Both the position numbers and the translations under genes were made by a program. Below, in pieces: positions 6,557 to 7,582 of a stretch of DNA of 7,582 nucleotides (position 1 is its first letter; each line of letters starts with the position of its first letter). The notes beneath the pieces are model-generated. The model was given only the letters and a program-made list of their open reading frames with translations, did not search any database and was not told the origin of the DNA. The DNA is taken from positions 1 to 7,582 of the forward strand of contig JAACFD010000091.1 of the NCBI GenBank assembly GCA_009937555.1, written 5' to 3'. Origin of the DNA: Chlamydiales bacterium (GTDB lineage Bacteria > Chlamydiota > Chlamydiia > Chlamydiales > JAACFD01).

Positions 6557-7582
6557 CTAGACGCCAACACTTTTCATCTTTTCGTGCTTTCTAACTTCTT
6601 GACCTAGCCTTCCAAAGTTATAACCTTCATAATCAACAAATTTGAAATAGCGCTCAAGTAAAGGGAACCTATCACTTACCTGCTTAGCCATTTCCTGGGC
6701 TACATATCTGTAGGCTGGGTGCCCTTGAGGAGAAGACCGAAGCTCACAAAGCCATTGTAAAGCTCTTAGGTTTATATGAAAGTACCACCTTATGTTGTAA
6801 GCCATAGGGATAACATACTGTGCTTCTTCAGGAAGTTCTTGGGCAATTGCATTATAAGCTATGCTTGCGCTCTCCATAGCTTTATGGTACTCGCTCTCCA
6901 TCTCAGTACCAATAATTTCTTCAGGGGTGTAGTAACCGTAGCTACAGTTTAATATTTGTCTCTCTTGAGAAAGGGTTCTGTGCCTTTGAAGATCTCTATA
7001 AATTCCAAAGTCAGCAACAATCTCAAAGGTGAAATTTGCCATTTCTAAAGCTCTTGGAGACTTATGTCTTCTGTTTTCTCTACAAGAGCAAGATGCATCT
7101 AGCACTTTAGACAGCTCTTCTTGAGACATCATCTTAGCAGCTCTTTCTAGATCATCTAGTGATGTGTTAGAATGAGGGAATATTAAGCCGGCAACTATCT
7201 TATAAACCGCATCTTCATCACAAGCAACCATGTTTACACCTGGAGGAACTTTTGCAGGCTCTTTCTGAGTTACCTTAGCGCTAACCATCCTAAGATCATC
7301 ATCTAGCTGCTCATAATACTTTGCAAAGGCTTCTTGGTGACGGTGACCAACCTGAGACCTTCTTACAAAAGATGGAATAACTTTAGAGAGCTCTTCGTAA
7401 GCTCTTTTACCCACTTCTTCTAGCTCGGCAAGGTTATGCACGTTTAGTTTTTGAATCATTCCCTCAAAAAATCTTCCGTTACCATAAACCCCCATGTTTG
7501 TAAGGGCGCTAACAGGTAATAACCCTCGCAAACAGTCCAGGACCTTTGCTCTTAAAGCAGCCTTATAAGCAGCCTTAGGGCT
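6557..7582 (-). CDS. thyX: FAD-dependent thymidylate synthase ThyX-like, two-unit form (5' partial)
   Basis: The frame is open from the right edge to TAG at 6559-6557, giving 341 visible residues; the start is outside. ThyX makes dTMP from dUMP with methylene-tetrahydrofolate, FAD and NADPH. The visible part holds two pieces of ThyX fold. Residues about 11-46 (LRGLLPVSALTN, then YGNGRFFEGMI) look like the C-terminal LP-x-T/NxR segment of a first unit. Residues about 90-341 form a second unit: KSPRALEMANFTFEI, then FGIYRDLQRHRTLSQERQ with the RHR core at 200-202, and later EEAQYVIPMAYN and INLRALQWLCELR with a final AYRYVAQEMA. ThyX proteins are normally about 220-250 residues, so a double unit is unusual, but long ThyX-like proteins are known in chlamydiae. 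In the second unit the serine expected eight residues after RHR is Ile. Activity may rest on the unseen first unit. The family call is good; its catalytic state is uncertain. Confidence 0.85.
   Translation of the reverse strand, partial: SPKAAYKAALRAKVLDCLRGLLPVSALTNMGVYGNGRFFEGMIQKLNVHNLAELEEVGKRAYEELSKVIPSFVRRSQVGHRHQEAFAKYYEQLDDDLRMVSAKVTQKEPAKVPPGVNMVACDEDAVYKIVAGLIFPHSNTSLDDLERAAKMMSQEELSKVLDASCSCRENRRHKSPRALEMANFTFEIVADFGIYRDLQRHRTLSQERQILNCSYGYYTPEEIIGTEMESEYHKAMESASIAYNAIAQELPEEAQYVIPMAYNIRWYFHINLRALQWLCELRSSPQGHPAYRYVAQEMAKQVSDRFPLLERYFKFVDYEGYNFGRLGQEVRKHEKMKSVGV

Noticed and set aside
7529..7531. TTG codon as start of the ThyX-like gene
   Set aside because: The frame stays open upstream to the window edge and the upstream residues belong to the same ThyX block, so the true start is outside.

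Overview
The window looks like a piece of an AT-rich genome from the phylum Chlamydiota, probably a lineage outside the classical Chlamydia genus. This is inferred from gene content, not from a search. The clues are a SWIB/MDM2-domain protein with a lysine-rich tail, two adjacent aromatic amino acid permeases, trpS directly followed by uvrB (an order I recall from Chlamydia), and a ThyX-like protein that seems to be built from two ThyX units, as in the long chlamydial proteins.

Layout. Positions 1-350 (+) carry the 3' end of a gene for a Lys/Ala-rich segment followed by a C-terminal SWIB domain. After a short AT-rich gap with a possible promoter, 429-1004 (+) encodes an unrecognised 191-residue protein with a hydrophobic N-terminus and a charged, mostly helical body. 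It ends 11 bases inside the 3' end of uvrB, which comes from the other strand. Everything from 994 to 7582 lies on the minus strand, transcribed in the order thyX (5' end outside the window), tyrP copy A, tyrP copy B, trpS, uvrB. The last four are tightly packed: 11-base and 10-base gaps, then a one-base TAATG overlap. They are very likely one operon. The 64-65 base gap between thyX and the first permease is the only place for an internal promoter, and I see no convincing one there.

How the genes fit together. Two HAAAP-type permeases would import tryptophan and/or tyrosine, and TrpS would charge tRNA with the imported tryptophan. This suits an intracellular bacterium that takes aromatic amino acids from its host. 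UvrB (nucleotide excision repair) and ThyX (thymidylate synthesis) are DNA-maintenance functions at the two ends of the cluster. No RNA gene, mobile element, CRISPR array or phage gene is visible. The most notable points are the two-unit ThyX whose second half keeps the RHR core but lacks the nucleophilic serine at its usual place, the divergence of the substrate-site motif between the two permeases, the basic-tailed SWIB protein, and the orphan anchored or exported protein. I see no clearly new multi-gene system.
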